DNA of 64,000 bases, taken from the NCBI GenBank assembly GCA_019426215.1, contig CM033393.1, positions 48,548,645-48,612,644 on the forward strand, in the 5' to 3' direction. A program made the translations under genes and the position numbers. The notes beneath the pieces were generated by a model. That model worked only from the letters and a program-made list of their open reading frames with translations. It was not told the origin of the DNA and ran no database searches. The stretch comes from Buddleja alternifolia (lineage: Eukaryota; Streptophyta; Magnoliopsida; Lamiales; Scrophulariaceae). How positions within the stretch are numbered: the stretch's first letter is position 1; the number at the start of each line of letters is the position of its first letter. Shown one piece after another: positions 35,076-46,700 of this stretch.

Positions 35076-35418
35076 AGCTGTTTTAGTTTTTTCTTTCTTC
35101 ATCAGTATCCTGTGATTGATACTTTATTCTTGCCTTTTCAAGTTGACGGTTAAATTATTATGTAATTATTGATTAACAATTGATGAAAGAAGTAATCTGA
35201 AAGTAAAGTAAGATCCCCAGCAATAACGCCGTTTATGAGTATTTTTCCACTCTTCCCAATTGCCATCTTCTCTTAGACATCTCGTGAGGATAGTAAATTA
35301 GTAATATCTATAGCCTAAGATCCCAACGAAGAGTTCCCGACTCGAATAAATTTTTTTATTTGTGTTTGGAATAGAAAAATAAAATAAATTTTTTACTTGA
35401 CTTAAATAAAAAACTTGT
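35076..35418. other. Spacer between MITE and Tat element
   Basis: AT-rich with no gene. It ends with the 5-bp target duplication CTTGT (35414-35418) of the Tat element. Confidence 0.5.
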
Positions 35419-36248
35419 TGTAGACGAATTAATTTTCGTCCAATTAGAAGATGACATGTGTAAAATATGACATTAATTATTAGTTTGAAATTATTATTTT
35501 ATTTTATGGATTTCATCAAACTTGATTCCATAAATAAATTATTAATTTTAATTGATAATTTAATGTATATTTATTAGCAAATCAAAGGTTGCCATGTGTC
35601 AAATGGAGGTGTCTCATCCAATCAAATCAAGTTTCATAGTCCAACAAATCAGTGACTAATCGGATGGTGACACGTGGCACATTTAAATATGTGTCAACCA
35701 AATATATATAAATCTGATATTATTTCTTTTAAAAGATTTTTCAAGAGATATATCAAAGAAGCCCAAAATTCTAAGACTCTCCTACTCAAACATCTATAAA
35801 TAGGGGGTCAAGGGGCTTCATTAAAAAAAAGGACATACAGAGATACATACATACACACAAGTCTACAAGCTAGAGAATTGAAGTCTTCTCTTAGCCAAGT
35901 CAAAGCGTTCTTCATCAACCACGAAGGTTCACCATCTTCAAAGTTAATCAAATCACAAGGTGTTTGTCTCTTCTTCAACAAATCCGAGGAGGAACTACAT
36001 CTTCAACAACAATCAAATCATCAGGGTGTTCATTTCTTCTTCAACAAATCCGAGGAGAAATACGCTCTTGGTTCAAGAACAAGCTTTTCGGTCCTTGAAT
36101 CGTGTTTGGAGTGAAGAATCAGGGGATTAGTCTTCATTAGGAGATTTATTCTCACGATATTGTAAATTTCTTTAAATTGATTTATTTATTTGTCCATATT
36201 ATCTTTTCTTGTCTTTTAAAATTGCAGACTTGAAAATTTGTGTGAACA
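35419..36248 (+). repeat. 5' LTR of the Tat element
   Basis: Starts TGTAGACGAATT and ends GTGTGAACA. The promoter core TATAAATA is at 35795-35802. Downstream of it a 65-bp unit is tandemly repeated (AATCAAATCA begins at 35946 and 36011, each followed by CTTCTTCAACAAATCCGAGG). Bases 35514 (C) and 35676 (G) differ from the 3' LTR. Confidence 0.95.
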
Positions 36249-36252
36249 AATT

Positions 36253-36270
36253 TGGCACGCCCAGTGGGAC
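36253..36270 (+). other. Primer binding site candidate of the Tat element
   Basis: TGGCACGCCCAGTGGGAC begins four bases inside the LTR end. The TGG start matches the complement of a tRNA CCA end. I could not assign the primer tRNA with certainty from memory. Confidence 0.7.
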
Positions 36271-36330
36271 CGAATCTACCCCTCATCTCTTCCTCCGACA
36301 TCAAATTTCAAAGTCTACATTTGCAACTCT

Positions 36331-37128
36331 ATGGCTCCAAAGAAGAATCAAGTTGTTGTGACCAAGAAAAATATTGCTAACGTTGTCGATGATCCCGTTG
36401 ACCAATCTTCTACTGGAGGCAAGATCGGTGACAACAATTATTCTGATGGTTCAAGCCCATCATCTCCAAAGGAAGTCAACTCCAAATTCTCTTCGTTTGC
36501 TGAACTTCCGGCAATGATGATTGGAGCGACATCGGTGGATGAACAAGCAACTCAAATGGCTCAAATGGCTCAAGCCATTGCTGATATGCAGAAAGCCTTG
36601 GAAGACAAGGATCTCCAAATTGCCCAACTGATGAACAAACTAGAAAACTCCAATGTAGGAGAACCTAGTCATAATCGTGCATCACCTCCAAGTCAAAATG
36701 CCAAGGAGACGCCGGTCAATGAACCTCCTCATCAACATGAATCTGCGGAGAAATTCAACAACTCCAACACAACTATTGGCGCATTGTCTGTTCAACAACT
36801 GCAAGATATGATTTCCAACACCATTAGGGCTCAATATGGTGTATCTTCCCACAATTCGCTCGTATACTCGAAGCCGTATACGAAACGCATTGATGCTCTA
36901 AGGATGCCGATGGGATACCAACCACCGAAACTGCAACAATTTGATGGTAAAGGAAACCCGAAACAACATGTCGCGCACTTTATGGAGACATGCAATAATG
37001 CGGGGACTGATGGAGATCTGCTCGTGAAGCAATTTGTACGATCTCTAAAAGGAAATGCTTTTGACTGGTACGTTGATTTGGAGCCCGAATCCATAGATAG
37101 TTGGGACCAAATGGAGAGGGAATTTTGA
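36331..37128 (+). CDS. Tat element Gag, N-terminal part (frameshifted)
   Basis: The ATG at 36331 (MAPKKNQVV) is the first good start after the primer site; the frame is open from 36238. It includes a Gln/Met-rich coiled stretch (ATQMAQMAQAIADMQKAL) and the start of the capsid-like retrotrans-gag domain (LQQFDGKGNPKQHVAHF, VRSLKGNAFDWYVDL). It ends at a stop created by an apparent 1-nt loss in a T-run at about 37125-37128; the domain continues in the next frame at once. It is expected to be non-functional as a full Gag in this copy. Confidence 0.85.
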   Translation: MAPKKNQVVVTKKNIANVVDDPVDQSSTGGKIGDNNYSDGSSPSSPKEVNSKFSSFAELPAMMIGATSVDEQATQMAQMAQAIADMQKALEDKDLQIAQLMNKLENSNVGEPSHNRASPPSQNAKETPVNEPPHQHESAEKFNNSNTTIGALSVQQLQDMISNTIRAQYGVSSHNSLVYSKPYTKRIDALRMPMGYQPPKLQQFDGKGNPKQHVAHFMETCNNAGTDGDLLVKQFVRSLKGNAFDWYVDLEPESIDSWDQMEREF

Positions 37129-39317
37129 ATCGTTTCTATAGTACTCGCCGGACTGTGAGCATGATTGAACTCACAAATGCTAAGCAATGGAAGGATGAGC
37201 CCGTTGTTGACTACATCAACAGGTGGCGTGCGCTAAGTCTGAACTGCAAAGATAAACTCTCAGAGATATCTGCAGTGGAAATGTGTATCCAAGGGATGCA
37301 CTGGGGTCTTCTCTACATACTCCAAGGGATCAAGCCTCGCAACTTTGAGGAATTGGCCACACGTGCTCATGACATGGAACTAAGCATCGCCAATCATGGA
37401 TCAAATTTCCCATTAGAAGATCAACGGAAGGAAAAGAAAGACTTCAGGAAAGTTGAGAAATACGTTAAGCCCTCTACCAAGGAGTCTATGGTTGTCAAAG
37501 CAACTCCTGTCAAAATTTCTGCAAATGACAAGAAGCACAATGAGAAAGCTGAAAATCAACGCGCTACATATGAGAGACGCCGACTTTCCTTGAAAGAGAT
37601 GCAAGAGAAGGAGTATCCTTTCCCAGACTCTGATGTTTCTCACATCTTCGATGAACTATTGGCTGGAAAGTTGATTGAACTTCCGGAGCCGAAACGCCCA
37701 GAGGAAGCTGGAAAGGTGAACGACCCCAAGTACTGTAAATATCACCGAGTTGTGAGTCACCCCCTAGAAAAGTGCTTTGTGGTCAAAGACAAAATTATGG
37801 CACTGGCAAGAGATGGAAAAATAATCCTTGACAGTGAAGATGTTGCAGATGCAAATCATGCTAGCATTGATGTCGTTACAAGTGATTCGCAACACAAGTT
37901 TCCTTCCTTATCATCATCTGCAAAGGCACCACTAGCACTTCAATTTGGGAGTCTAGAGCCAGCGATGGTCAAAGTCCTTCTTGCTGATGAAGGAACCGTG
38001 AACGAGGAAAATTCTATTGATAAGTTGGAAGAAGTTGGCGAATGGATCCTTGTGACGCGTAGACGGCGACAAAGGCGTTGTATTGACGAACTACATCCAT
38101 TGTTCTTGAAACAGTCGTACTCACCAACGGTCAGGAAGCCCAATCCAGAGAAAGTTTTGAAAACTCCTCATGTGAACTTTAAGAAGCCATCAAAGAGTAA
38201 CCATCGAACTCCTGTGACTCTGGATGATTTCTTTCCAAAAAAGTTTTTTGAATCAAAGGTTGAAACCGTATACACTGTAACTGGTGGAGACGAAATCGAA
38301 CACTCTACTTCCTGTTGTACTACTATCGCCTTCACAGATGAGGATTTGTTGCTAGGATCAAAGCCACATAATCGTCCACTGTTTGTCTCCGGAATTATGC
38401 AAAAGCAGAAAGTCAATCGCATACTTGTTGATGGAGGTTCAGCAGTCAATATAATGCCCAAGTTTACTATGAAAACTTTGGGACTGACGATGGAAGATCT
38501 GTCTCGTAGTCGTCTTACTATTCAAGGATTTAACCAAGATGGACAGCGAGCCATTGGTATGATCCGTTTAGACTTGATGACAGGAGAACTAAAAGCAAGC
38601 ACCATATTTCATGTCATTGATGCGAGGACATCTTATCGTCTGTTATTAGGAAGGCCATGGCTCCACGAAAATGGAGTAGTACCATCAACCCTTCATCAAT
38701 GCTTCAAATACCTAAGGGATGGGGAAGTGGTAAAAGTAGATGCTGATGTGAAGCCATTTACCGAGGCAGAGTCGTACTTCGCTGATGCCAAACTCTATCT
38801 CGATTCTGACTTTGTGCAGGGGGCATTGCCACTTAAAACTCCGACTAGCAGCGATGTGGAAAAAAAACAAGCTAAATCTGTGGTTGTAGAGCATATCCCT
38901 CAGTTGAATCCTAAAGGAAAAGAAATTGTAGCTGATGTACACGTTCAACCAGGCAGCACGAGCAAAATACAATCTAAGGTGACGAGATCAAATGATTATC
39001 AAGTGATGGCAAAAAACTTGATTATGCCGATTACCAAGGTAAATTCTTCACCTCCTAATGATTCCTCGCCTGTAAAAATTTCATGCCAAAAGCTTCAAGG
39101 AACATTCAGTCCTAAAGTTTACAAGCTCTTTGAAAAGTCTGGATATAACTTCTCCAATCCATCGGGTCTTGGAAAATTGGAACCAGAATTGACTGGGGAA
39201 AAGATTCATGGTCTCACCAAAGCACAACACAAATTGAGGAAACAAGGTATCAAGTGGATCAACCAAAGACTGGTTTGGGATTTACACCTGTCGAACCAGT
39301 TAGGATACGTGTCATGA
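37101..39317 (+). CDS. Tat element Gag C-terminal part and protease
   Basis: Open frame of 738 codons. It continues the gag domain (RFYSTRRTVSMIELTNAKQ, residues 11-29) and carries a variant Cys-His knuckle region (KYCKYHRVVSHPLEKCF, about 210-226). A retropepsin-like protease has its active-site motif LVDGGSAVN at about 442-450 (catalytic Asp444) and LLLGRPWL at about 514-521. The frame's own ATG at 37101 is probably not a real start, because it overlaps the preceding gag frame. It ends where another 1-nt loss near 39248-39254 moves the reading frame into the pol frame. Confidence 0.85.
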   Translation: MGPNGEGILNRFYSTRRTVSMIELTNAKQWKDEPVVDYINRWRALSLNCKDKLSEISAVEMCIQGMHWGLLYILQGIKPRNFEELATRAHDMELSIANHGSNFPLEDQRKEKKDFRKVEKYVKPSTKESMVVKATPVKISANDKKHNEKAENQRATYERRRLSLKEMQEKEYPFPDSDVSHIFDELLAGKLIELPEPKRPEEAGKVNDPKYCKYHRVVSHPLEKCFVVKDKIMALARDGKIILDSEDVADANHASIDVVTSDSQHKFPSLSSSAKAPLALQFGSLEPAMVKVLLADEGTVNEENSIDKLEEVGEWILVTRRRRQRRCIDELHPLFLKQSYSPTVRKPNPEKVLKTPHVNFKKPSKSNHRTPVTLDDFFPKKFFESKVETVYTVTGGDEIEHSTSCCTTIAFTDEDLLLGSKPHNRPLFVSGIMQKQKVNRILVDGGSAVNIMPKFTMKTLGLTMEDLSRSRLTIQGFNQDGQRAIGMIRLDLMTGELKASTIFHVIDARTSYRLLLGRPWLHENGVVPSTLHQCFKYLRDGEVVKVDADVKPFTEAESYFADAKLYLDSDFVQGALPLKTPTSSDVEKKQAKSVVVEHIPQLNPKGKEIVADVHVQPGSTSKIQSKVTRSNDYQVMAKNLIMPITKVNSSPPNDSSPVKISCQKLQGTFSPKVYKLFEKSGYNFSNPSGLGKLEPELTGEKIHGLTKAQHKLRKQGIKWINQRLVWDLHLSNQLGYVS

Positions 39318-42300
39318 AGAAAGAAAAATGCGTCAATGTGCAACATATATCCGTAGAAGGTGATGGAAAAGGAAAGAAGCCTAGTGATAATCGTGTTTCC
39401 GTATTTGATCGGCTTGGTACTCCTACTGCTCGTCCTTCCGTCTTTGGAAGACTGGGTTCTAGTAGCCGAATCCCTAATGTTCAAGATAGACTTGGTGCGA
39501 GTAGTATTCCCCAAAGTTCTGTCTTCAATCGACTTGGAGGGGGTAGCACACAACAACTAAAGAAGAGGAACCATGCTTGCGAGACAGACATGGCAGGGTC
39601 GAGAAATAATAACCAAACTCTTATTCTATCTCAGCCGCAAGGAAGTAAGTCATCAGTAGTACTTATTACCATGGATGGGACCGTCAAGGTAAAACAACGC
39701 ATCATCAGCAATTCTCGTCGTTCAAATGAGAACAACCCAGACGAAGATGAGGTGGAAGTCATCATTAGCTCTAATTATACCGCAGTAGATGAAGACTCTG
39801 ACCCCGAAGCCTCAAATGATGAAATCCAAGAAGCCCCTCCACAACTTGAAGATGGTGGACAGGCGACTGTTGATGAACTTAAGGAGTTAAATCTCGGTAC
39901 GAAAGATGAACCACGCCCTATTTTTGTTAGTGCTCTTCTAAGTCCTGAAGAAGAAGACCAATACCACAAGATCCTGATCGAGTATAAAGATGTTTTTGCT
40001 TGGTCATACAAGGAAATGCCAGGCTTAGATCCAAAAGTGGCGATTCATCAACTTGGCATAAAACATGGAATACGTCCTATAAAGCAATCACAACGAGTAA
40101 TTCGTACTGAGCTGGTTCCTCGAATTGAAGCTGAAGTGAACAAGCTCATTGATGCTGGATTCATTAGAGAAGTGAAATATCCAACTTGGATTTCTAGTAT
40201 CGTACCAGTAAAGAAGAAAAATGGTCAAATACGCATCTGTGTTGACTTTCGGGACTTGAACAAAGCATGTCCAAAAGACGACTTTCCGCTACCAATCATT
40301 GAGCTTATGGTTGATGCAACTACTGGACATGAGGCCTTGTCTTTCATGGATGGCTCATCTGGATACAATCAAATAAGGATGTCACCACAAGACGAAGAGT
40401 GCACAGCATTTCGTACTCCGAAAGGTATCTTCTGCTACAAAGTAATGCCTTTTGGGCTAAAGAACGCTGGTGCCACTTACCAACGTGCTATGCAAGTTGT
40501 TTTTGATGATATGCTACATAAAAGAGTGGAATGTTATGTCGATGATCTTGTTGTTAAAACCAAAAGGAGAAGTGATCATTTAGAAGATCTTCGAGTAGTA
40601 TTTGACCGACTGAGGAAGTATGATTTGAAGATGAATCCACTAAAGTGTGCTTTTGGCGTCACATCTGGAAAATTTCTTGGCTTCATAGTTCGCCACCGTG
40701 GGATTGAAGTTGATCCTGCAAAAATAGATGCGATTCAAAAAATGCCTGCACCAAGAAGTCTCAAGGAGTTGCGGAGTCTTCAGGGAAACCTTGCGTTCAT
40801 AAGGAGGTTTATCTCAAATCTTGCTGGAAGATGTCAGCCGTTCAGTCACCTTATGAAGAAAGACACCTCTTTTGTATGGGACAAAGGATGTGAGAATGCT
40901 TTTGACTGCATAAAGAAACACCTCATGAATCCACCTGTCCTAGGAGCTCCAGTGCCTGGGAAACCGCTTGTATTATACATTGCAGCGCAAGAACGATCAA
41001 TTGGTGCTATGATGGCACAAGAGAATGAAGGGGGCAAGGAAATGGCCCTATACTACTTGAGTAGATCCTTGACTGAGAATGAATTGAAGTACTCTCCCGT
41101 TGAGAAAATCTGCTTAGCTTTGTTTTATGCAATTAAGAAGCTGAAACACTACTTTGAAGCATATCCCATACGACTCATCTCTCGAGCTGATCCAGTTAGA
41201 TTTGTGATGTCTAAACCTGTACTTTCCGGACGTTTGGCTAAATGGTCCATCATATTTAATCAATATGAGATTACATATGTACCACAAAAAGCTGTCAAAG
41301 GGCAAGCTCTCGCAAATTTCTTATCTGACCATCCTATCCCAGCAGAGTGGGAGCTTTCTGATGACCTTCCTGATGAAGATGTCATGTTTGTTGAAGTCTT
41401 ACCAGCATGGATGATGTTCTTTGATGGAGCGTCTCGATCAGACGGGGCCGGGGCAGGAGTAGTTTTTGTTTCGCCTGAAAAGCATGTTTTGACATACTCA
41501 ATTGTGTTAGGTGAATTGTGCTCCAACAACGTCGCTGAATACCAATCTTTGATTATAGGACTTCAACTGGCGCTAGAAATGGACATTCTTGAAGTTGAAG
41601 CGTATGGTGATTCAAAACTTGTCATAAATCAACTTTTGAAGGAATATGAAGTGAAGAAAGACGATCTTGTGCCTTATTTCCAGTATGCCTCAAATTTATT
41701 GAAGAAATTCGAAACAATCGTCTTAAGTCATATTCCAAGAAAAGAGAATAGGGTGGCTGATGCATTGGCTAACCTAGCTACTACTTTAGCTCTTTCTGAA
41801 GGAGAAACTACGAGTGTTCCTGTGTGCAATAGATGGATCGTGCCTTCACTTGTTTTGCCTGATCAAGAAGATTCAAACGCCATTTCAGTTTCATCTAATG
41901 ATGACCAAGATTGGAGAACACCACTAGTTGACTATTTGAAGCATGGAAAACTTCCCACTGATCTTCGACATAAGACAGAAATACGTCGGAGATCAACTCG
42001 TTTCATCTTATACAAGGACACATTGTATCGTCGATCCTTTGAAGGTACATACCAACGTTGTTTAAATGGTAAAGAAACAGTTGAAGCTATGGCTGAAGCA
42101 CATTCTGGAGTGTGTGGTGCTCACCAGTCAGGACCTAAACTCCATTTTCAAATCAAAAGAATGGGATACTACTGGCCTACTATGGTGAAAGACTGCTTGT
42201 ATTATGCGAAGAGATGTGAAGCTTGCCAATTACATGCTAATTTCATACATCAGCCTCCGGAGCCTCTACACCCCACAGTTGCCTCATGGCCCTTTGATGC

Positions 42301-43159
42301 ATGGGGTCTCGATGTTGTTGGACCTATCGCTCCTAAGTCCTCAGCTGGACATTCATACATACTGGCAGCTACTGATTACTTTTCTAAATGGGCTGAGGCG
42401 GTTCCTCTGAAAGAAGTGAAGAAAGAAACTGTTGTCGACTTCATCAAGTCAAATCTCATCTTTAGATATGGCGTGCCAAGTTATATTATCACTGATAATG
42501 GAAAGCCTTTCTACAACAAGCTGATGGACAAGTTATGTGTGCAATTCGGGTTTAAGCAACATAACTCCTCAATGTACAACGCAGCTGCAAATGGTTTGGC
42601 GGAGGCATTTAACAAAACCTTGTGTAATCTTTTGAAGAAGGTGGTGTCAAAGTCAAAAAGAGATTGGCATGAGAAAGTTGCTGAAGCTCTTTGGGCATAC
42701 CGAACAACACATAGGACTGCTACTCAAGCTACTCCATATTCGCTGGTATATGGAGTTGAAGCTGTTATCCCACTTGAAAGTCAAATACCTTCGTTACGTA
42801 TTGCAATTCAGGAAGGGCTCACTGTTGAAGATAACGCTCGTCTTAGACTTGAAGAACTTGAAGCGCTAGACGAAAAAAGACTTGAAGCACAACAACTCCT
42901 TGAGTGTTACCAAGCTCGCATGACGAAGGCATTCAACAAAAAGGTCCGCCCACGGTCATTTCAAGTTGGAGACTTGGTCCTGGCAGTACGAAGACCTATC
43001 ATCATCAATCAGCGAATGGGAGGCAAATTCTTGTCTAAATGGGATGGTCCTCATATAGTGAAAGAAGTGTATACAAATGGAGCTTACAAACTGGTGGATA
43101 AAGATGGACTGCGAATTGGCCCCATAAATGGCAAGTTCTTGAAGCGGTATTATCCATGA
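39254..43159 (+). CDS. Tat element Pol: RT, RNase H, second RNase H, integrase
   Basis: Open frame of 1301 codons. Residues 50-95 contain four xRLG-type repeats (FDRLG, FGRLG, QDRLG, FNRLG). Reverse transcriptase spans about 280-480 with CVDFRDLN, MPFGLKNA and YVDDL (428-432). The first RNase H (about 530-690) looks degenerate at the first catalytic position (LYIAAQE). A second RNase H at about 718-845 has FFDGASRSDG, AEYQSL, YGDSKL and VADALA, with intact acidic residues. Integrase has an HHCC domain (about 950-992) and catalytic D1020, D1081 and E1117 (DD35E). The dual RNase H is characteristic of Tat elements. The frame overlaps the previous one by 64 bp in a -1 relation. Confidence 0.92.
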   Translation: MDQPKTGLGFTPVEPVRIRVMKKEKCVNVQHISVEGDGKGKKPSDNRVSVFDRLGTPTARPSVFGRLGSSSRIPNVQDRLGASSIPQSSVFNRLGGGSTQQLKKRNHACETDMAGSRNNNQTLILSQPQGSKSSVVLITMDGTVKVKQRIISNSRRSNENNPDEDEVEVIISSNYTAVDEDSDPEASNDEIQEAPPQLEDGGQATVDELKELNLGTKDEPRPIFVSALLSPEEEDQYHKILIEYKDVFAWSYKEMPGLDPKVAIHQLGIKHGIRPIKQSQRVIRTELVPRIEAEVNKLIDAGFIREVKYPTWISSIVPVKKKNGQIRICVDFRDLNKACPKDDFPLPIIELMVDATTGHEALSFMDGSSGYNQIRMSPQDEECTAFRTPKGIFCYKVMPFGLKNAGATYQRAMQVVFDDMLHKRVECYVDDLVVKTKRRSDHLEDLRVVFDRLRKYDLKMNPLKCAFGVTSGKFLGFIVRHRGIEVDPAKIDAIQKMPAPRSLKELRSLQGNLAFIRRFISNLAGRCQPFSHLMKKDTSFVWDKGCENAFDCIKKHLMNPPVLGAPVPGKPLVLYIAAQERSIGAMMAQENEGGKEMALYYLSRSLTENELKYSPVEKICLALFYAIKKLKHYFEAYPIRLISRADPVRFVMSKPVLSGRLAKWSIIFNQYEITYVPQKAVKGQALANFLSDHPIPAEWELSDDLPDEDVMFVEVLPAWMMFFDGASRSDGAGAGVVFVSPEKHVLTYSIVLGELCSNNVAEYQSLIIGLQLALEMDILEVEAYGDSKLVINQLLKEYEVKKDDLVPYFQYASNLLKKFETIVLSHIPRKENRVADALANLATTLALSEGETTSVPVCNRWIVPSLVLPDQEDSNAISVSSNDDQDWRTPLVDYLKHGKLPTDLRHKTEIRRRSTRFILYKDTLYRRSFEGTYQRCLNGKETVEAMAEAHSGVCGAHQSGPKLHFQIKRMGYYWPTMVKDCLYYAKRCEACQLHANFIHQPPEPLHPTVASWPFDAWGLDVVGPIAPKSSAGHSYILAATDYFSKWAEAVPLKEVKKETVVDFIKSNLIFRYGVPSYIITDNGKPFYNKLMDKLCVQFGFKQHNSSMYNAAANGLAEAFNKTLCNLLKKVVSKSKRDWHEKVAEALWAYRTTHRTATQATPYSLVYGVEAVIPLESQIPSLRIAIQEGLTVEDNARLRLEELEALDEKRLEAQQLLECYQARMTKAFNKKVRPRSFQVGDLVLAVRRPIIINQRMGGKFLSKWDGPHIVKEVYTNGAYKLVDKDGLRIGPINGKFLKRYYP

Positions 43160-43480
43160 AGGAGTATGCTCCATGACGCACGAGCCTAAACTGCATGTTA
43201 CTCCTGACCCACAAGAGTCTAAACTGTGCACGGTAACCACCAATCGTAGTGTATGTGGCTAAACTACTAACCTACCTCACTGATGGTATTTCATGTGGCT
43301 AAAATGTAGAAATACCTCACCTCGTCCAGGGTGGCTAAGCTGTGGATACTCCTGGCCCGCATGAGTTTAAACTGTGTACGGCACCCCCCTCAAAATAAAT
43401 TTCGTTGTTGAACTACGTAATGACTTGATCCTCTTATTGAGGTACGTAGGCAGCTTGGCAATTATTCCAAGTTCAGTCAT
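43160..43480 (+). repeat. Imperfect short repeats downstream of pol
   Basis: After the pol stop the motif CCTAAACTG / GTCTAAACTGTG / GTGGCTAAACT / GTTTAAACTGTGTACGG recurs at about 30-60-bp spacing through about 43380. It is noncoding. Similar degenerate arrays may be part of the 3' untranslated region of this element family; the function is unknown. Confidence 0.5.
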
Positions 43481-43788
43481 ATCTATGAGGGAAGCTTTGT
43501 TTGCCCTTGATATTAGTTTGCTGGTTTGAAGGAAAGCGAAGATCAACAAGTTGTTTAACATCATTATTAATGTTATTTGTTTAATGGCAAGTTCCATTGA
43601 AATTGGGTGGTTAAATTGTGCAAAGTGTAAAGATCTTGCATTTTGGCAATTATGTAAAAAAGACAAGAGGAATTCAAATTACTCAAAGGTGATACTAGAA
43701 GAATGAATTTTATTAAGAATGAAAGTTCTTTTCTACAAGAGAAAATAAATGAATAAAAAAAAAGGGGGAAAAGGAAATGCTAAAACAA

Positions 43789-46700
43789 CTAGGAGGACAA
43801 GTCAAATGCCTTTAGGTTCTCTCGAGATTCTTCAAGCAAAGACTTCATCCTTTCCAAAGCTTCGACTTCTCGGTCGGACAAGTAAGGAGTCTTCTCAAGC
43901 TTCAAAACAGTCTCTTTTTGGGTTGCCACATCTTCTCGAGTTTTGGACAAATTTTCCTTTGCTTTGCGAAGTGATATGTTAACACTTTCCTCATTTTGTT
44001 CCAACTCTGCAAGTTGCTTCCTTAGCTCTTCTTGTTGCTGATGTATTCTCTGAAGATTGTCGTTTTGGCTTTTGATATCTTTGGCTTGTTCATTCTCTTG
44101 TGCCTCTGCTTCAGTAAGACTCTGTTGCGCAGATTTTAGTGCCTCTTCATGAGATTTTTGTGTCTCTCTTTGAGCATAAGCCGACTTTACTTGCGCATAA
44201 CTTGAAGCATCTTCAAAAAATGACTTCAAAAGTCTCTCCAAAGTGGAAGTATCTTGCACAAACTTCTTCATGTCCCCAATCAGAATGTCTATATCAGACT
44301 TTATCTCTGGAAGTTGCTCAAATAACGTTTTGGAGATTTTTTGGCATATACGACTCCAGTAAAATGAGAGTAACATCTTCTCAGCCTCACTTCTGATAGT
44401 ATTAGGTGAAAATTGGGAGGCTTCGGGATGTGCGAGTGGCCAAGACGGAGCTTCGAAGGATCTTTTAGGTTTTTTGCCAGTATTTTCATCAGCATGTAAC
44501 TCCTCTGTCACACGAGGGGGCAATGATATCTGTGGTCGTTCGTGATTTTCATTCTCCAAAGTGACTTGAACACCATTCCCTGAAGAATGCGGAGGAGAGT
44601 TTGTTTCAGGCAAATTGAAAGGATTAACTTCATTTACCGAACCCGCACTATCTTTGGAAGTGGCTGGAACTTTTGCCTCGAGATTAGCAAGCTGGCAAAA
44701 GAAAAAAGAAAAAAAAAGGAAGGTTAATTGCAAGCAATAAGATAAATTATTTTTTTAAAAAAAAAAAAAGAGAGAGATAGAGAGAAAGCATAATGCAATA
44801 TGATAAATAATTATTTTTATTTTTTTACATATTGTGCTAAATCTCTTAAGGGCAATGTGGAACTTGGAACATCTTCAAAGAATTGCGAATTGATGCTGAT
44901 ATTATCTAAATCAAGAACCTTTGGTCTTTTTCGAAGTTGCCATTGGTCGTTGTAATCCTCATTTGAGCATGAAAGTGCAGAAATGATTTCGTCCCCGTCT
45001 GTTGGAATCATTTCATCAAGCGCGGCTTCTTGATTATGTGAAGATGGTTGTTTTAGAGTATTTTTTGACTTCTCGGATGCAGGCTCCTTTTCTTTAAGGT
45101 TAATCTTGACTATGACCTTTGTGCTCTTTGCTAGAGAAGCTTTCCAACACTTAGCCCACCAGTCCGCGTATTCCTTCGTAACCAATGGTGGTGAAGAAGT
45201 ATTTCCTGGTAAGTTAAGCCTTGAAGATGTGCTCAGCAAAGTGCAAGACCTCCAAAGTTGAACAAGCTCTTTCAGGTCACAAGTGAGAATCTCGTTTTGT
45301 AAGAGGCCTGGGATGTCTTGACAAAAATTATATTGTCGACTGAATCGATGAGGGCTATAAGACTCGACAATATGCTCTCTTCCATGCCGAAACGTCAAAT
45401 AAGCAGAGCGTAAAGACACGAATAGATCCTTGTATTGACTAGATAAGTTTGAACCGTCTATAAGCGAGATTTGCTCCTTTTGGTGGGACAATAGGATCCG
45501 TATGGTTGATGGATTGACTTTGTGAAATAAAATCCGTGCATCTTCAAGATCGAAGTAATTTGCCATACCTTCTCCTGCATACTTCACCATTTGAGCTCCT
45601 ACAGTCTTGATTCTGGAGTAGAAATGGGTAGGGAGATAACAGCCAATCCAGCCATAGACATAGTGAATAGGAAAGATGGCAGTAGATTCGCCTAAGTCTT
45701 TTGAAGAAGAGATTATCCTCAAACCGCGGTATATGCTGGCCAATACAGGTATCGCTAAGGAGAAGTGTTCACCCCGGGCCATTCTACTTGCAACTTTGAA
45801 GACAGTAGCACGGACGCGATATGTTTGGTGATGTGGAAGGACGAAGCTACACAGCCAACACGAAATGAATGCAGCGACATAGGTTTCCTCTCTGATTTCT
45901 GCATCAATGTCAAGAGTCTTAAATGGTTCATCATGGTCCTTGGCATGCGGTAAAAGAGATTTGTCGACGCCTCCACAAGGATTATGAGAAAGCTTTGGCC
46001 TAGTAGTTCTCTTCCGAGTTGTACGTAGAGGAGGCTCTTTGTATCTAACTGGTCCTTTGAACCAAAAGCTGATCCAATCCGAGATGAGTATGCCTCCAGA
46101 TGTCTTTGGAAGTTGATGATACGCCAAGAACAAATATTTGCAGCTCCGCGGTAGAGAAGAGTTGTGCTTGCCATCACCGAGCAACTCCTTTGCAGTTGGA
46201 ACAACCTCGTCGTAGAAATCTCCACGCAAGGGCAATCCACCAAGTCCATGCATATCGCCCAAAGAAATCGATAATTCTCCAATTTCCGTGTGCAGAGTGT
46301 TTGTTGAAGGACACCACAGCTCGAGGAAAGCTTGAAGGACATTTTTGTTGCAGACGTAGGTGAAGAGCGACGCGTGGACAGCTGCGTAAATCCTTGCTTG
46401 CCGAAGGATGTTTGCATGATATGCCAAGATGTATTCGGTCCACTCCCAATAGCCCGCATGGTAGCAAACTTCGCCAAATTTTGATGAAGGAATTTTTATT
46501 GAACCCCCACTGCTATGAAGATGCTGGTGAGGAAGTAAGAATTCCGTATCCACTAATTTGGTGTCGTGAAGTGAAGACCGCAACAAAATAACTTTGGAAT
46601 TGGATGAAGCACCGGAACGGAGATCCACACACCCCTTAGCTGCTTCTTCAGACCATACGGAGATATGTGTAGACTTAGCCAAGGATCGAGTGTTGGTGAG

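Noticed and set aside
35878..36114. 78-codon open frame in the Tat LTR, repeated at 48782-49018
   Set aside because: It has no ATG start, lies within the LTR leader downstream of the TATA box, and is identical in the second LTR simply because the LTRs are near-identical.
45755..46477. 240-codon - strand frame inside the antisense gene
   Set aside because: It overlaps the plant mobile domain exon in another frame and has no family resemblance, so it is a shadow frame.
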